A stretch of 5,812 bases of DNA from Helicobacteraceae bacterium. Its GTDB lineage: Bacteria; Campylobacterota; Campylobacteria; Campylobacterales; SZUA-545. The stretch lies in the NCBI GenBank assembly GCA_003250175.1, contig QKHD01000302.1, forward strand, positions 1 to 5,812, read 5' to 3'. The notes below the pieces were generated by a model. That model made no database searches. It had not been told where the DNA came from and was given only the letters and a program-made list of their open reading frames with translations. The translations under genes were made by a program, and so were the position numbers. This document shows positions 1 to 5,812 of the stretch, one piece after another (the first letter of the stretch is position 1; every line of letters starts with the position of its first letter).

Positions 1-678
1 GTTTTGCAGGTACTTGACGATCTCCGCACCGCCGTGCTTGGTGCGCTCAACGATATCGTCGATATCCGCCTGGGGCATCACGTCGGTCAGGGGCACACCG
101 GCCACGGTGGAGTAGCTCTGCAGCGGAACCATGGTGTCGCCGTGGCCGCCCATAACCGTCGCACGGATCTGGCCTGCGCCGTAACCCAGTTTTTCGTAGA
201 TGAAACTGGCCATGCGCGCACCGTCCAGGATACCGGCCATACCGATTACCTTGGAGGGGTCAAACCCGCTTTCGCGGAACGCCACGTAGGTCATAACGTC
301 CAGCGGGTTGGTAACGACGATCACGATCGCATCCGGAGCGTAGAGTTTGACATAGCCCATGATGGACTTCATCACCTCGGCGTTGACCATCAACAGGTCT
401 TCGCGGCTCATCCCCGGTTTGCGGGGGCTACCCGCGGTGACGACGACGATATCGCTGCCGGCGATATCCGATTCTTGATGCGCCACATTCACGACGGTGT
501 GGCTACGGACAACCGCAGCGGACTGGGACATATCCAGCGCACGCCCCTGGGCGATATGCTGCTTGTTGTCAACCAGAACGACTTCGTGGGCGGTTCCCTG
601 CATGGTCAGGGAGTATGCCACCGTGGAGCCGACATTCCCGGCTCCGATAATTGCTACTTTCTTACCACGTCTTTGCAT
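1..678 (-). CDS. mdh: Malate dehydrogenase, LDH-like type (N-terminal part; C-terminus beyond the window)
   Basis: It interconverts malate and oxaloacetate with NAD(H) in the cytoplasm, as part of the oxidative or reductive TCA cycle. The 226 visible codons begin at ATG 678-676 and stay open to the left edge; full-length family members have about 310-320 residues, so roughly 90 are missing. Visible motifs are the Rossmann dinucleotide loop GAGNVGS (residues 12-18) and an acidic Asp37 at the end of the second strand, which favours NAD over NADP. The active-site loop is PRKPGMSR (85-92), whose Arg86 marks malate rather than lactate specificity and whose Arg92 also binds substrate. TNPLD follows (123-127), then the Asp152/Arg155 pair in ILDGAR, and the catalytic His179 in GGHGDTMVP. 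A purine-rich AAGGAAG lies just upstream of the ATG. It follows icd on the same strand after a 208-bp gap and seems to have its own promoter. The family call is very secure. Confidence 0.96.
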   Translation of the reverse strand, partial: MQRRGKKVAIIGAGNVGSTVAYSLTMQGTAHEVVLVDNKQHIAQGRALDMSQSAAVVRSHTVVNVAHQESDIAGSDIVVVTAGSPRKPGMSREDLLMVNAEVMKSIMGYVKLYAPDAIVIVVTNPLDVMTYVAFRESGFDPSKVIGMAGILDGARMASFIYEKLGYGAGQIRATVMGGHGDTMVPLQSYSTVAGVPLTDVMPQADIDDIVERTKHGGAEIVKYLQN

Positions 679-745
679 CTTCTTCCTTTATACTTTTTGC
701 TTCAGGCCGGAACAACCAAAGCACTTTAATCTATCAATTTGTCTA

Positions 746-774
746 ATAATACATATTACTTTATTTCGTGTTTA
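746..774 (-). promoter_or_regulatory. Putative sigma-70-type promoter of mdh
   Basis: Read on the minus strand, a -35-like TAAACA (769-774; 4 of 6 consensus) is followed by exactly 17 nt and a -10-like TATTAT (746-751; 5 of 6). The predicted start is near 738-740, leaving a leader of about 60 nt before the mdh ATG. The surrounding 720-820 stretch is much more AT-rich than the genes, as expected of a promoter region. This would let mdh be transcribed independently of icd. It is predicted from sequence only. Confidence 0.45.
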
Positions 775-794
775 CCCGCGATAAAACAGGTAAA
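771..794. repeat. Inverted repeat TTTACC-N12-GGTAAA over the mdh promoter
   Basis: Perfect 6-bp arms lie at 771-776 and 789-794. The arm-to-arm period is 18 bp, and the left arm overlaps the predicted -35 of the mdh promoter. The geometry would suit a dimeric regulator, but 6-bp arms in AT-rich DNA often arise by chance. No regulator family is recognised from the half-site. Confidence 0.25.
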
Positions 795-831
795 TTAATA
801 AAATACAGTACTTTTAGATGTAGCGGCCCGA

Positions 832-871
832 AACGGCCTTTCCGGCCTGTTCCGGAGAGGATTTCTCCGGA
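832..871 (-). terminator. Double hairpin downstream of icd (possible terminator or mRNA 3' element)
   Basis: Two GC-rich stem-loops lie just after the icd stop. The first has a perfect 8-bp stem, TCCGGAGA (851-858) with TCTCCGGA (864-871), and a 5-nt loop. The second pairs AACGGCC (832-838) with GGCC-T-GTT (844-851), with one bulged T and a 5-nt loop; the two share base 851. In the icd transcript neither is followed by a clean U tract (the RNA continues UUCGGGCC), so this is not a textbook intrinsic terminator. It could be a leaky terminator, a Rho-assisted end, or a stabilising or processing element separating icd from mdh message. Confidence 0.4.
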
Positions 872-886
872 GGGTCGGAAGGTGTT

Positions 887-3091
887 TTAGATCGCGTCGA
901 TGATGGCGTTGAGCGTTTTGCTCGGACGCATCGCTGCGGCTGCTTTCGCATCGTCCGGCTTGTAGTAGCCGCCGATATCCGCGGGCTTGCCTTCCACGGC
1001 CATCAGTTCAGCCATGATGTCCGCTTCTTTTTCAGTCAGCGCCTTGGCGACCGGAGCGAACTTCGCTTCCAGTGCCGCGTTGCCGCAGCTTGCCAGGGCT
1101 TTGGCCCAGTACTGCGCCACATAGAAGTGGGACGCTTTGTTGTCCGGTTCGCCGGCGGAGCGGCCCGGTGCTTTGTTGTTGTCCAGGTATCCGGCGTTCG
1201 CCTCGTCCAGAGCGGCTACCATGGCAGCCAGCTTGGGATCGTTTTTCTTCTGGTTGATGTAGCGCATGGATTCAGCCAGCGCCAGGAATTCACCCAGGGA
1301 GTCCCATCGCAGGTGGCTCTCCTTGATGAACTGGTCAACGTGCTTGGGAGCGGAACCGCCCGCACCGGTTTCGAACAGACCGCCGCCCGCCAGCAACGGA
1401 ACGATGGAGAGCATCTTGGCCGATGTGCCCAGCTCGAGGATGGGGTACATGTCGGTCAGGTGGTCACGCAGTACGTTTCCGGTTGCGGCGATAGTGTCTT
1501 TGCCTTCGCGAACACGGGCATTGGTATAGGCTGTTGCCGAAGCGACATCCATGATGCTCCATTCTACACCATTGGTGTCGAATTCTGTGATGTATTCTTT
1601 GACTTTTTTGATCAAATTTGCATCATGGGCACGCTTTTCGTCCAGCCAGAAAACAACCGGGCTGCCGGTCAGTTTGCCGCGTTCAACAGCGAGTCGGACC
1701 CAGTCTTTGATCGGAACGTCTTTCGCCCGGCTCATACGCCAGATATCGCCTTTTTCTACCTTGTGGCTCATGAGAACCTTTCCGGAGGCGTCTTTGACTT
1801 CGACAACACCGTCTTCGGTGATTTCGAAGGTGGTCGGGTGGGAGCCGTACTCTTCGGCTTTTTGTGCCATCAGACCGACGTTGGCAACGTTCCCCATGGT
1901 GGTGACGTCATACTGTCCGTTTTTCACACAGTCGTCAACCATACCTTTGTGGAAGAAGGCGTAGGAGCTGTCCGGAATAACCGCCACACACTCTTGAACT
2001 TTGCCTTCGCGGTTCCACATTTTGCCGCCGTCGCGGACAACCACCGGCATGGACGCGTCGATGATGATGTCGTTGGAGGCGTGCAGGTTGGTGATCCCTT
2101 TGTCGGAATCCACCATGGCGATCGGAGGCTGCTTGTCATAGGTTGCCATGATCGCCGCTTCGATTTCCGCTTTTTTATCCGCAGGCAGTTTGGCGATCTT
2201 TTTATACAGATCCCCCAGACCGAGGTTGGCGTTAACGCCCACTTCTTTGAATTCCGCTGCGTATTTTTCGAACACGTCTTTAAAGAAAACCTTGATGGCA
2301 TAACCGAACATGATCGGGTCGCTTACTTTCATCATGGTGGCTTTCAGGTGCAGGGACCAGAGTACGCCGTTTGCCTTGGCATCATCCAGGGTTTTCTGGT
2401 AGAACGCCTGCAGTTTTTTGGCGGACATATAGGTAGCATCCAGCACCTCTTTGTCTTTTGCATCAATCTCTTTGAGGCATTTTCCGTTGAGGTTGATGGT
2501 GACTTTCTGGTTGCCGCTGACTACGACGGACTGCTCGTTGCCGTAGAAGTCGCCGTCGCCGTTCATGTGGGCAACATACGCCTTGGAAGGCTTTTCAAAG
2601 GCGCGCAGTTTGTGCGGGTTCTTTTTCGCAAAGTTTTTAACCGCAACGGCTGCACGTCGGTCGGAGTTACCTTCACGAAGAACAGGGTTTACCGCGGAAC
2701 CAAGGCAGGTTGCATAACGTGCGTGGATCGCTTTTTCTTCTTCTGTTTTCGGGTCTTCCGGATATTCGGGAAGATCGTACCCTTTGCTTTGCAGTTCGGC
2801 GATGCACTCTTTGAGCTGAGTGATGGAAGCCGAAATGTTTGGCAGCTTGATAATGTTGCCGTCCGGCTGCAGAACCTCTTTGCCCAGCTCAGCCAGGTTG
2901 TCGGGGATCTGCTGGTCTGCTTTCAGACGCTCAGCAAATGTAGCGATCACGCGACCGGAAAGGGAAATGTCACTGGTGACGACATCAACATCTGCCTCTT
3001 TCGCAAATGCCTGAACGATGGGAAGTAGTGAGTAGGTCGCCAGTGCGGGTGCTTCGTCAATGACGGACCAGATAATCTTTGATGTTGACAT
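887..3091 (-). CDS. icd: NADP-dependent isocitrate dehydrogenase, monomeric type (IDH-II)
   Basis: It interconverts isocitrate and 2-oxoglutarate plus CO2 with NADP(H), in the cytoplasm. The 734 residues match the monomeric family (about 740), not the roughly 415-residue dimeric enzyme. As I recall the Azotobacter vinelandii structure, its ligand residues are all present. Substrate and metal residues: Ser132, Asn135, Arg139 and Arg145 in GSAVNPVLREGNSDRR, Lys255, and, shifted by five, Asp345, Tyr415, Arg542, Asp543 and Asp547. NADP 2'-phosphate contacts: His584, Arg595 and Arg644. The start is ATG 3091-3089: it has a strong AAGGAG six bases upstream and begins at the conserved MSTSKIIWS. The frame stays open upstream to an ATG at 3151, but those 20 extra codons look non-conserved and lie across the likely promoter. 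The stop is TAA. The gene lies 128 bp behind mltG and 208 bp ahead of mdh, on the same strand. Confidence 0.97.
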   Translation of the reverse strand: MSTSKIIWSVIDEAPALATYSLLPIVQAFAKEADVDVVTSDISLSGRVIATFAERLKADQQIPDNLAELGKEVLQPDGNIIKLPNISASITQLKECIAELQSKGYDLPEYPEDPKTEEEKAIHARYATCLGSAVNPVLREGNSDRRAAVAVKNFAKKNPHKLRAFEKPSKAYVAHMNGDGDFYGNEQSVVVSGNQKVTINLNGKCLKEIDAKDKEVLDATYMSAKKLQAFYQKTLDDAKANGVLWSLHLKATMMKVSDPIMFGYAIKVFFKDVFEKYAAEFKEVGVNANLGLGDLYKKIAKLPADKKAEIEAAIMATYDKQPPIAMVDSDKGITNLHASNDIIIDASMPVVVRDGGKMWNREGKVQECVAVIPDSSYAFFHKGMVDDCVKNGQYDVTTMGNVANVGLMAQKAEEYGSHPTTFEITEDGVVEVKDASGKVLMSHKVEKGDIWRMSRAKDVPIKDWVRLAVERGKLTGSPVVFWLDEKRAHDANLIKKVKEYITEFDTNGVEWSIMDVASATAYTNARVREGKDTIAATGNVLRDHLTDMYPILELGTSAKMLSIVPLLAGGGLFETGAGGSAPKHVDQFIKESHLRWDSLGEFLALAESMRYINQKKNDPKLAAMVAALDEANAGYLDNNKAPGRSAGEPDNKASHFYVAQYWAKALASCGNAALEAKFAPVAKALTEKEADIMAELMAVEGKPADIGGYYKPDDAKAAAAMRPSKTLNAIIDAI

Positions 3092-3097
3092 CAATTG

Positions 3098-3103
3098 CTC
3101 CTT
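3098..3103 (-). promoter_or_regulatory. Ribosome binding site of icd
   Basis: A perfect AAGGAG lies on the minus strand with a 6-nt spacer to ATG 3091-3089. It decides between this start and the longer open frame beginning at 3151, which has no comparable site. It is the strongest Shine-Dalgarno in the window, in keeping with a highly expressed central-metabolism enzyme. Confidence 0.85.
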
Positions 3104-3138
3104 ATTAGATTGGTTGTATCCATGATGTTTAGAGTAAA

Positions 3139-3147
3139 ATTGTAACA
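3139..3147 (-). promoter_or_regulatory. Putative extended -10 promoter of icd
   Basis: On the minus strand the sequence TGTTACAAT gives an extended -10 motif: TG, one base, then TACAAT (5 of 6). I see no good -35 at 16-18 nt, which is tolerable for an extended -10 and common in Campylobacterota. The predicted start near 3132 gives a leader of about 40 nt. The spacer 3151-3219 toward mltG is AT-rich and shows no convincing terminator, so readthrough from mltG is also possible. Confidence 0.45.
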
Positions 3148-3219
3148 TCAATCGCAGCAGATTTCTTCAAATATGTCGTAAAAATGTAACGTAAAGCGCA
3201 AAGTTTTTCTTTTATTGTT

Positions 3220-4170
3220 TCAATTTTTCCCATTCTTGATTGCTTTGAGGTGCGATTTGTAACTTTCGCTAAAGGTATGGGTCCCCGAATCGTTCTTTAC
3301 GAAGTACAAATAGTTACTTTTCGTAGGAGAAAGGGCCGCTTTTAGGGCAAAAATGCTTACTATCGAAACAGGATGGGGCGGAAGGCCCCGGTGCTTGTAG
3401 GTATTAAAGCGGCTCTTGTCCTGTCGGATGCGGCGGCTGGTGACCCGCTGGTTGGAGTACTCGCCGTAGTTGAGGCTGCCGTCCATCTGCAGGCGCATGT
3501 TTTTGGCCAGACGGTTGTAGATCACGGAGCTGACCAGAGGCATCTCCTCGTGGTTGGCCGCCTCTTTCTCGATAATGGAGGCAATCGTTACGATACGGAA
3601 CCATTTTTCCCGATCGTAACCGCCCTGGTACTCCCTGGCCAGCTTCTCGTGGGCGCTGAGGGCAAAACGGAGCAGGTAGTCCATCATCTCGCTTTCGTTA
3701 AAGCCGATGGGGAGGTTGTAGGTGTCCGGAACGAGCACACCGTCGGCGTAAGGGGCTTTGTCGTCGTAGGCATCCTGCAGCTTCTGACGATCCAGGGAGA
3801 AGGCCTGGGCGATCTTGTCCAGGGCCACATAGGTTGTGTCGCCCGGTATCAGTGTAATGGAGCGGGTCGCCGCCTTGGCCTTGGTCAGCAGCCAGAGAAA
3901 CTCTCCCTTGCCCAGCTCCTCTTTGCCCAGATTGATCCAGCCGTACTGGGGCGAACCCATAAGCCGCAGAATCATCGTATCAAAACGGTTTACATCATAA
4001 CCCTCTTTAGAAAGATGTGTTACAATCGATTTAATTGAGCCCTTCGGGACATAGATAATCTTCTCCGTTTTCACACTTGTATTGAGATAGAAAAAAAGAA
4101 CAATCGCGATGATCAAAGCAATTTCAATGCTCCAGACCAGGGCTTTTAAAGTCTTCCTCTTTATAGCCAT
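3220..4170 (-). CDS. mltG: Endolytic murein transglycosylase MltG (YceG-like)
   Basis: It is an inner-membrane enzyme that cleaves nascent peptidoglycan strands in the periplasm and so sets their length. The 316 residues compare with 340 in E. coli. A basic N-terminus (MAIKRKTLK) precedes one membrane helix at about residues 10-30; the rest is periplasmic. Family signatures are VPDTY (147-151; usually FPDTY), the catalytic Glu201 in IASIIEKEA (197-205), YNRL (218-221), MRLQMDGSLNYG (225-236), FNTYKHRGLPP (255-265) and YLYFVKNDSGTHTFS (287-301). Older databases call this family 'aminodeoxychorismate lyase' by mistaken analogy to PabC. The start chosen is ATG 4170-4168, with AGGGGA immediately before it; in-frame ATGs at 4209 and 4248 would add a non-helical extension and lengthen the overlap with the divergent gene. 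No usable start lies between 4168 and the helix. It ends in TGA, 128 bp before icd. Confidence 0.94.
   Translation of the reverse strand: MAIKRKTLKALVWSIEIALIIAIVLFFYLNTSVKTEKIIYVPKGSIKSIVTHLSKEGYDVNRFDTMILRLMGSPQYGWINLGKEELGKGEFLWLLTKAKAATRSITLIPGDTTYVALDKIAQAFSLDRQKLQDAYDDKAPYADGVLVPDTYNLPIGFNESEMMDYLLRFALSAHEKLAREYQGGYDREKWFRIVTIASIIEKEAANHEEMPLVSSVIYNRLAKNMRLQMDGSLNYGEYSNQRVTSRRIRQDKSRFNTYKHRGLPPHPVSIVSIFALKAALSPTKSNYLYFVKNDSGTHTFSESYKSHLKAIKNGKN
4018..4026 (+). promoter_or_regulatory. Candidate promoter of the YhdP-like gene, inside mltG
   Basis: TGTTACAAT (4018-4026) is an extended -10 on the plus strand, identical base for base to the one proposed for icd. It would give a leader of about 75 nt. 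A second -10-like GATAAT at 4054-4059 has a weak TTAATT 17 nt upstream. Either must lie within mltG coding sequence because the YhdP-like gene starts there. Both are uncertain. Confidence 0.3.
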
Positions 4171-5812
4171 TCCCCTGTCACTTATTATTATTTTGCTGGC
4201 CGTGGGCATTACCATACGCTCTATCAGCGTCGGCACGGTGACCGTCAAGGATCTCCGCCTCGCCTACGACCAGGGCTTTAATGTCGACATCCGCCGGGTG
4301 ATCCTGCGATCGAGCGAGGAAAAAACCGAGCTGCCCGACGGAAAAACAATGCTAAGTATAGCAAATCGGGTTTTGCGTTATTTAAGCTTGATAAACCGGA
4401 TCGAAATCGAGAGCCTGGAGGTTGCTAACGAGCGCATCCGGATCAAGTACGAAGATGAACAGCTCTTTGTCTGGGTGCGGGAAGGGTATGTCAACGTCCG
4501 TCCGGTGTTGATGAGCGAAGGGATCATTCTTGAAATTCCCGTCATCCGCTACGATCCGGAGAACCTGATCGGAAACGGGAAGTTCCTGATCAATCTGCTC
4601 AATAAAAGTATCGACGGCGGCATCCGGATCGACTCGCCCGTCTTAACGGGCAACTTCATCGTTACCGGTAACGACACCCAGCTCGATCTGCAGGTGCATA
4701 AAACCGTGGTGGTGCACGACAAGCTCAAGGCGACCCTCTGGGCCGACGGCAGCTACGATCTGACCCAGCACCGCTGGAGCATCGAGGGCAAGCTGGACAC
4801 GATGAACATCGCCTCCGACTTCTTCGTTGCCTCGGACAACCACGATATGGACGTGCTGCTCTACAACGCCTCCATCCCCGCCCTGGACACCCTGGTCGAC
4901 GCCCTGCCCTTAAGCCCAGTCATCAAAACCTGGCTGGTCGACCGGGTCGACGCCAAACACTACCACCTGGACTACCTCTACCTGCCCATGAAGCTCAGCC
5001 CCTTTGCCATCGATTTTGATGGCCTCATGGCCCGGGGCTACCTCGGCCTCCCCCATGTGACCTTTAACGAATCCCTCAAGCCCATGGATGCCGCAGAGGT
5101 GACGCTGGAGCTGCAAAAGGGCGACCTGGTCTTTAAGAGCATCGCCGGCGAATTCGACACCCTTCCGGCGGATGTGAACGTCACCCTGGGTACCCTCTTT
5201 ACCCATCCGCGGCTGGAGGTCAATGTGCTCTCCTCCGCCCTGCTGGACGGCCCGATTCACGATATTCTAAATGCCTACCACATTCCCCTGGAAAGCGTCC
5301 GCCAGACTCAGGGAAAAAACCACACCCACTTTCTGCTCGATATGGACCTGGGCGGCAAACGCCCGCTGATTACCGATGTGAAATCCCATTTTATCGATGC
5401 GACCTTCCTGGCGGCGGGCACGCCGCTGCAATCCGGAGGGGGGAGCGTCCACGTCGACGGGGCCAAGTCGATCGAACTGGATAACGTCAACCTCCGCTAC
5501 GCGGCACTGCTCGACATGAACGTCACCGGCACCATCGACCTGGGTGAGCGGCAGATGCGCTCCACCATCCGGATCAACTCGCTCAATGCCGGTGACGATA
5601 TTATCCACATCAAAAATATGGACGTTCCCGCCAATATCTCCTTTGCCGACGGAGTCAGCGTTAGCCTCCCCAACCTTGACACCCAGGCGCGCTACGATAA
5701 GGGCAAGCTCGATATCCGCGTGGACAAGGTCGAGAGTATTATCCCCTACTCTCCCCTTCTGAAGCTGCTGGATGTCCGCAGCGGCAAGGCACGCATCACC
5801 CACGACGCCAAC
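4109..5812 (+). CDS. AsmA/YhdP-like (DUF3971-type) envelope protein, N-terminal part
   Basis: The frame is open for 568 codons to the right edge; related proteins often exceed 800 residues. A short basic N-terminus precedes one membrane helix at about residues 13-36 (FKVFLFIAIPLSLIIILL and following); beyond it the protein is periplasmic. The rest is hydrophilic and beta-strand-like with no enzyme motif or cysteine pattern, as in AsmA/YhdP/TamB bridge-like proteins that carry phospholipid between membranes. The part nearest DUF3971 is about 258-300, where LPLSPVIKTWLVDRV leads into repeated alternating strands. ATG 4109-4111 is the first start after an in-frame stop at 4088; only a weak purine run precedes it, and ATG 4127 is an alternative that still keeps the helix. 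Its first 62 bp overlap the divergent mltG. Third positions are rich in C and G, as in the neighbours. The broad family is likely; the transport role is inferred. Confidence 0.75.
   Translation, partial: MIKAISMLQTRAFKVFLFIAIPLSLIIILLAVGITIRSISVGTVTVKDLRLAYDQGFNVDIRRVILRSSEEKTELPDGKTMLSIANRVLRYLSLINRIEIESLEVANERIRIKYEDEQLFVWVREGYVNVRPVLMSEGIILEIPVIRYDPENLIGNGKFLINLLNKSIDGGIRIDSPVLTGNFIVTGNDTQLDLQVHKTVVVHDKLKATLWADGSYDLTQHRWSIEGKLDTMNIASDFFVASDNHDMDVLLYNASIPALDTLVDALPLSPVIKTWLVDRVDAKHYHLDYLYLPMKLSPFAIDFDGLMARGYLGLPHVTFNESLKPMDAAEVTLELQKGDLVFKSIAGEFDTLPADVNVTLGTLFTHPRLEVNVLSSALLDGPIHDILNAYHIPLESVRQTQGKNHTHFLLDMDLGGKRPLITDVKSHFIDATFLAAGTPLQSGGGSVHVDGAKSIELDNVNLRYAALLDMNVTGTIDLGERQMRSTIRINSLNAGDDIIHIKNMDVPANISFADGVSVSLPNLDTQARYDKGKLDIRVDKVESIIPYSPLLKLLDVRSGKARITHDAN
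4220..4248 (-). promoter_or_regulatory. Candidate promoter of mltG, inside the YhdP-like gene
   Basis: On the minus strand TTGACG (4243-4248; 5 of 6 for a -35) is followed by 17 nt and the weak -10 GATAGA (4220-4225; 3 of 6). The start would fall near 4213, about 43 nt before the mltG ATG at 4170. Alternatively the AT-rich AATAATAATAA closer to the gene may serve as a -10, but it would leave almost no leader. This is a tentative call. Confidence 0.25.

Larger units (their letters stand above)
3079..3150. repeat. Cluster of TGATGT/ACATCA half-sites around the icd promoter and start codon
   Basis: There are two symmetric elements built from the same half-site. Element 1 (3079-3094) is TTGATGT-TG-ACATCAA, a perfect 7-bp-arm palindrome containing the icd start codon. 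Element 2 is TGATGTT (3123-3129) with AACATCA (3144-3150), separated by 14 bp and spanning the predicted -10 and transcription start. The 8-mer ACATCAAT is directly repeated at 3088-3095 and 3145-3152. In the icd mRNA, element 1 can fold as UUGAUG-UCAA-CAUCAA, a 6-bp stem with a tetraloop that places the AUG in the stem. It may be a DNA operator or a weak translational hairpin. No known regulator is assigned. Confidence 0.4.

Noticed and set aside
4..729. A 241-codon open frame on the plus strand opposite mdh.
   Set aside because: The minus strand gives an unambiguous malate dehydrogenase through the same bases; the plus translation is low-complexity H/D/G/V-rich shadow sequence.
1127..3028. 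A 633-codon open frame on the plus strand opposite icd.
   Set aside because: It is fully antisense to a gene whose conserved catalytic residues are all intact on the minus strand. Its translation is rich in F, V, G, D and H without recognisable motifs, as expected when a codon-biased gene is read backwards.
3092..3151. A 20-residue N-terminal extension of isocitrate dehydrogenase from ATG 3151.
   Set aside because: The downstream ATG has a perfect AAGGAG and matches the family N-terminus; the extension crosses the likely promoter and has no ribosome site.
3151..3219. A possible intrinsic terminator behind mltG (a CTTTGCGCTTT stretch with nearby T runs).
   Set aside because: The complementary bases overlap each other, so no stem with a loop of at least three nucleotides and a following U tract can form.
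3373..4038. A 221-codon plus-strand frame opposite mltG.
   Set aside because: It is the antisense shadow of mltG, with no family resemblance and no good ribosome site.
4171..4248. Longer mltG starts at 4209 or 4248.
   Set aside because: They add a segment unlike the family N-terminus, lack good ribosome sites and deepen the antisense overlap; ATG 4170 directly precedes the usual basic tail and membrane helix.
4643..5803. Several minus-strand frames of 60-178 codons within the YhdP-like gene.
   Set aside because: The plus strand has one continuous 568-codon frame with a membrane anchor and AsmA-like character; the minus frames overlap one another and show no motifs or ribosome sites.

Overview
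The window holds four protein genes and no RNA genes, mobile elements or CRISPR arrays. It looks like core chromosome from a bacterium of the Campylobacterota (former Epsilonproteobacteria), of moderately high G+C for that group (roughly low-to-mid 50s % by eye). A free-living, sulfur- or hydrogen-oxidising relative of Sulfurimonas, Sulfurovum or Nitratifractor would fit. The reasons are the pairing of a monomeric NADP isocitrate dehydrogenase with an LDH-like malate dehydrogenase, and their proximity to an mltG gene and a YhdP/AsmA-like gene. From memory, similar neighbours occur in Campylobacter jejuni (Cj0529c-Cj0532) and partly in Helicobacter pylori (HP0586-HP0587 beside oorDABC). The genus is inference.

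Layout. Positions 1-678 (minus): the N-terminal 226 codons of malate dehydrogenase (mdh), running off the left edge. 679-886: a 208-bp spacer with a GC-rich double hairpin behind icd and an AT-rich stretch carrying a plausible mdh promoter. 887-3091 (minus): complete icd, a 734-residue monomeric isocitrate dehydrogenase. 3092-3219: icd leader with a strong Shine-Dalgarno, an extended -10 promoter and repeated TGATGT half-sites. 3220-4170 (minus): complete mltG, an endolytic murein transglycosylase. 4109-5812 (plus): the first 568 codons of a large AsmA/YhdP-like (DUF3971-type) envelope protein, running off the right edge. The mltG and YhdP-like reading frames are divergent and overlap head-to-head by 62 bp.

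Function. icd and mdh supply two steps of the TCA cycle (oxidative, or reductive if this organism fixes carbon by the rTCA cycle). They are co-directional but appear to have separate promoters. mltG and the YhdP-like gene both encode inner-membrane-anchored, periplasm-facing envelope proteins: one cleaves nascent glycan strands, and the other probably belongs to the bridge-like lipid-transport families.

I found no clearly undescribed system. The points most worth a second look are the antisense overlap of the two membrane-protein starts, the symmetric TGATGT/ACATCA elements around the icd promoter and start codon, and the hairpin pair between icd and mdh.
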